Shown: piece after piece, positions 62,418 through 64,000 of the stretch
How positions within the stretch are numbered: position 1 is the stretch's first letter
Layout of the letters: each line of letters begins with the position of its first letter
Assembly (NCBI RefSeq): GCF_007004735.1
Contig: NZ_SSNL01000003.1
Location: forward strand, 186,001 to 250,000
Source: Salinigranum halophilum
GTDB taxonomy: Archaea; Halobacteriota; Halobacteria; Halobacteriales; Haloferacaceae
DNA length: 64,000 bases
Direction: 5' to 3'
Program-made: the position numbers and the translations under genes
Notes under the pieces: model-generated
What the model was told of the DNA's origin: nothing
What the model saw: only the letters and a program-made list of their open reading frames with translations
Database searches by the model: none

Positions 62418-62438
62418 TTCGATATCTGCGCCGGCCGA
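62418..62438 (+). repeat. partial copy of the tRNA-Pro(CGG) 3' end
   Basis: GTTCGATATCTGCGCCGGCC-type sequence (62418-62437) repeats the tRNA T-loop to acceptor end (62274-62292) with one extra base; it is 144 nt downstream of the tRNA copy. No 5' half exists. Confidence 0.65.
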
Positions 62439-62809
62439 TTTTACCCCCACTTCGCGATACGATGAGCGTCAGCGACGAGTGTCCGTAACGGGTGTGAAAT
62501 ACACGCCACGCAGATTCGAGCCAGCGAGCTTCGCTGTCTCGAACGACGCTCAGTCGCTGGCAAAAGCTGTCTCTGCGAGCCGCGTGAGTAAGGGCTCGGA
62601 AGACGAACGAAGCGACTCTTCCGGCGGAGCAAAAGCACTGCGTCGGCCCCTTCGGGGCCTCCTTGGCCCGCTCGCTCACTGCGTTCACTCGCGGTCCGTG
62701 CACAATCACTCCGTACAGTGTTCACAGCACCCACGCCCTCATCGTCCTCGGTGACGCCCACTACGCCGCGTTCGGAGCGGTTATTCTCCCTCGCCCCCTC
62801 ACCTCGTCA
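62439..62809. other. 371-nt intergenic region with several short hairpins
   Basis: No coding signal. Contains GCGAGCTTCGCT-type short stems and a GGCCCC-TTC-GGGGCC hairpin at 62645-62659. TTATTC at 62781-62786 is the likely TATA of the next gene. Confidence 0.45.
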
Positions 62810-63526
62810 GTGGCAGACTCTCTCGACTCGCTCCTCGAAACCGCCGACGTCGCCGACCGGCGCGACGAGGTCGTCGCCGGTGTCCGCGAGCACGCTGGGC
62901 GCATCGCTCGCGAACTCGCCCTCCTCCAGGGCGGCGACTACGGCTCTCGCGACTTCGACACTGATTCGGGGACGTGGACGGTCAAGTACGAGGGTGGCGC
63001 GCTCCAGTATCTCCGGTACGACGGCGGACGCGAGGACGTGTACGTCGTCTCGGCGCACAGCCCGCCGGACCCCGAGGCACTCGCCGAGGCGCTGCGCGAC
63101 TACGCGGCGTTCGTTGAGACGTACAACGCCTACGTCGAGAGCCTGGAGGGCGTGCTCGACGACGTCGACACCGACTTCCCGGCCGTCGCCTCCACCGAGT
63201 CGGTCGCCGCCGAGCGCGACCGGGTCCTCGACCGGATTCGGGCGGTCAGTGGGGAGATGGCGGGCCAACTCCACCGCGCCGAAGGAACCGACTACGGCAC
63301 GTTTTCGGCTCGCGTCGATGGGTCCCGGTGGGAACTCAAGCGCGAACGCGACCAGGTGTCGTACCTCCGCGTCGGCGGTGAGGGCGGAATCTACCTCCTC
63401 TCGCAGTACGGGAACCCGCCGGCGACGGACGTGCGGGAACTCGTCGGAAGCGTTCCGGCGTTCGTCGAAGCGTTCAACGAGCGTGTCGCCGACCTTGACG
63501 CCGGGCTGTCGCGCGTCGAGCTCTGA
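62810..63526 (+). CDS. hypothetical protein with two tandem repeats of one domain
   Basis: A 238-residue soluble protein starting at GTG (TTATTC lies 26 nt upstream, leaderless). Residues about 12-110 and 130-232 are copies of one alpha/beta unit: GGDYGSRDFDTDSGTW...ALQYLRYDG...YVVSAHSPPDPEAL against GTDYGTFSARVDGSRW...VSYLRVGG...YLLSQYGNPPATDV; each ends with a helix of type AFVEAFNERV. Function unknown. Confidence 0.75.
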   Translation: MADSLDSLLETADVADRRDEVVAGVREHAGRIARELALLQGGDYGSRDFDTDSGTWTVKYEGGALQYLRYDGGREDVYVVSAHSPPDPEALAEALRDYAAFVETYNAYVESLEGVLDDVDTDFPAVASTESVAAERDRVLDRIRAVSGEMAGQLHRAEGTDYGTFSARVDGSRWELKRERDQVSYLRVGGEGGIYLLSQYGNPPATDVRELVGSVPAFVEAFNERVADLDAGLSRVEL

Positions 63527-63611
63527 GGGGACGCCGCGTTCTCAGCCGGGAGAATCCGTCTCGGGGCACCACGGCAGAACCCAGTTGTTCGACGCCGGCT
63601 CTCGTCCACGT

Positions 63612-63776
63612 ATGGTCACGGACCTCCCCGACGACGTTCCCCCCGAGTGGTGCCCCGACTGCGGCGAGCGACTCGCGCTCACCGGGGTCCAGCAGGCCGG
63701 TATCGCCCAGTTCTTCTGTGAGACGTGTCGGTATCGACACGACCGCTACGTGGGCCAGTCGGACGCGAGCGCGTAG
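63612..63776 (+). CDS. zinc-ribbon micro-protein
   Basis: A 54-residue protein with CPDC (residues 14-17) and CETC (36-39) as a zinc ribbon, plus ERLALTGVQQAGIAQFF between. The coding call is favoured by Cys spacing and codon use. Role unknown. Confidence 0.72.
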   Translation: MVTDLPDDVPPEWCPDCGERLALTGVQQAGIAQFFCETCRYRHDRYVGQSDASA

Positions 63777-63878
63777 CGGGCCTCGGTGTCGGTCGACGGA
63801 CCGGCGCACGGGGTCGTTTCTCACCGGGCTGGAGCCGGCGAAATCATCAATATCCCCGTGGGTGAATACGCGACCGTA

Positions 63879-64000
63879 ATGACACGTATCCTCGTCGCCA
63901 TCGACGGCTCGGAACCCTCGGAGAAGGCGCTCGACTTCGCGCTCGACCGGCACGCCGACGCGGACCTCGTCGCCGTCTCGGTGCTCGACCCGACGTCGTA
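63879..64000 (+). CDS. universal stress protein (UspA family), 5' part
   Basis: Starts MTRILVAIDGSEPSEKALDF and runs off the window after 40 codons. The VAIDGSEPSEKAL segment is the first strand and helix of the UspA fold, which binds ATP in many members. TATA-like CAATATC lies about 31 nt upstream. Truncated only by the window edge. Confidence 0.87.
   Translation, partial: MTRILVAIDGSEPSEKALDFALDRHADADLVAVSVLDPTS

Noticed and set aside
62314-62761. Minus-strand open frames downstream of tRNA-Pro(CGG)
   Set aside because: Cys/Ser/Arg-rich, without acidic bias or promoter; the region is full of hairpins and looks non-coding.

Overview
The window comes from a haloarchaeon (class Halobacteria; genus not determinable from this sequence alone). 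The DNA is very GC-rich and the proteins are strongly acidic. Many genes have an archaeal TATA-like box about 25-30 nt before an ATG/GTG with no leader. Archaeal or haloarchaeal markers include Trm1, TrmY, an archaeal-length PRPP synthetase, small CxxC zinc micro-proteins and Tat-type lipoproteins. No rRNA, insertion sequence, CRISPR array or replication origin was recognised. Two tRNA-Pro genes (anticodons TGG and CGG) are present.

Layout. 76-4650: single genes (alpha/beta hydrolase, AEC transporter, cupin, DUF2391-like membrane protein, flavin-reductase-like protein, HIT hydrolase, CPBP protease). 4815-9436: a distinctive cassette on the minus strand, made of a 7TM/ATP-grasp fusion, an overlapping membrane-anchored HExxH protease and an upstream truncated ATP-grasp paralogue; both ATP-grasp genes carry the same 29-nt promoter element. 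9657-11237: a predicted surface/cytoplasm-spanning regulator with Ser-Asp and Glu-Thr repeats and two winged helices. 11468-19933: GalT-like protein, family 4-type uracil-DNA glycosylase, prs, beta-propeller protein, SWIM protein, trm1, BrkB-like, DedA and PAP2 membrane proteins. 20037-21995: divergent glnA and Lrp regulator. 22023-29088: zinc micro-protein, aldehyde dehydrogenase, M29 aminopeptidase, GYD protein, threonine aldolase and a large Tat-exported choice-of-anchor/dockerin-like protein. 29282-37973: CDF transporter, YfcE phosphodiesterase, a second membrane-tethered HTH protein, phosphate permease, CBS/CNNM protein, glutaredoxin plus Cys-lacking peroxiredoxin, Sua5, a HiPIP-type lipoprotein and a Cas4-like protein. 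38114-40188: glycosyltransferase and Gfo/Idh/MocA dehydrogenase. 40435-45391: tRNA-Pro(TGG), Zn/Cd-type P-type ATPase, SLC13 permease. 45581-47776: isocitrate lyase operon with a CitE-family lyase. 48240-52667: ABC-2 exporter, SDR, gamma-glutamyltransferase. 52675-54818: tandem coiled-coil lipoproteins and two small hypotheticals. 54968-61200: complete five-gene peptide ABC importer. 61559-64000: TrmY, tRNA-Pro(CGG), a duplicated-domain protein, a zinc ribbon and the start of a UspA gene.

Functionally most of the window is housekeeping (nitrogen assimilation, tRNA modification, C2 carbon metabolism, peptide uptake, metal and phosphate transport). The least ordinary parts are the ATP-grasp/protease cassette with its duplicated promoter, the two membrane-tethered HTH proteins with low-complexity external regions, and the partial 3' tRNA copies that follow both tRNA-Pro genes.
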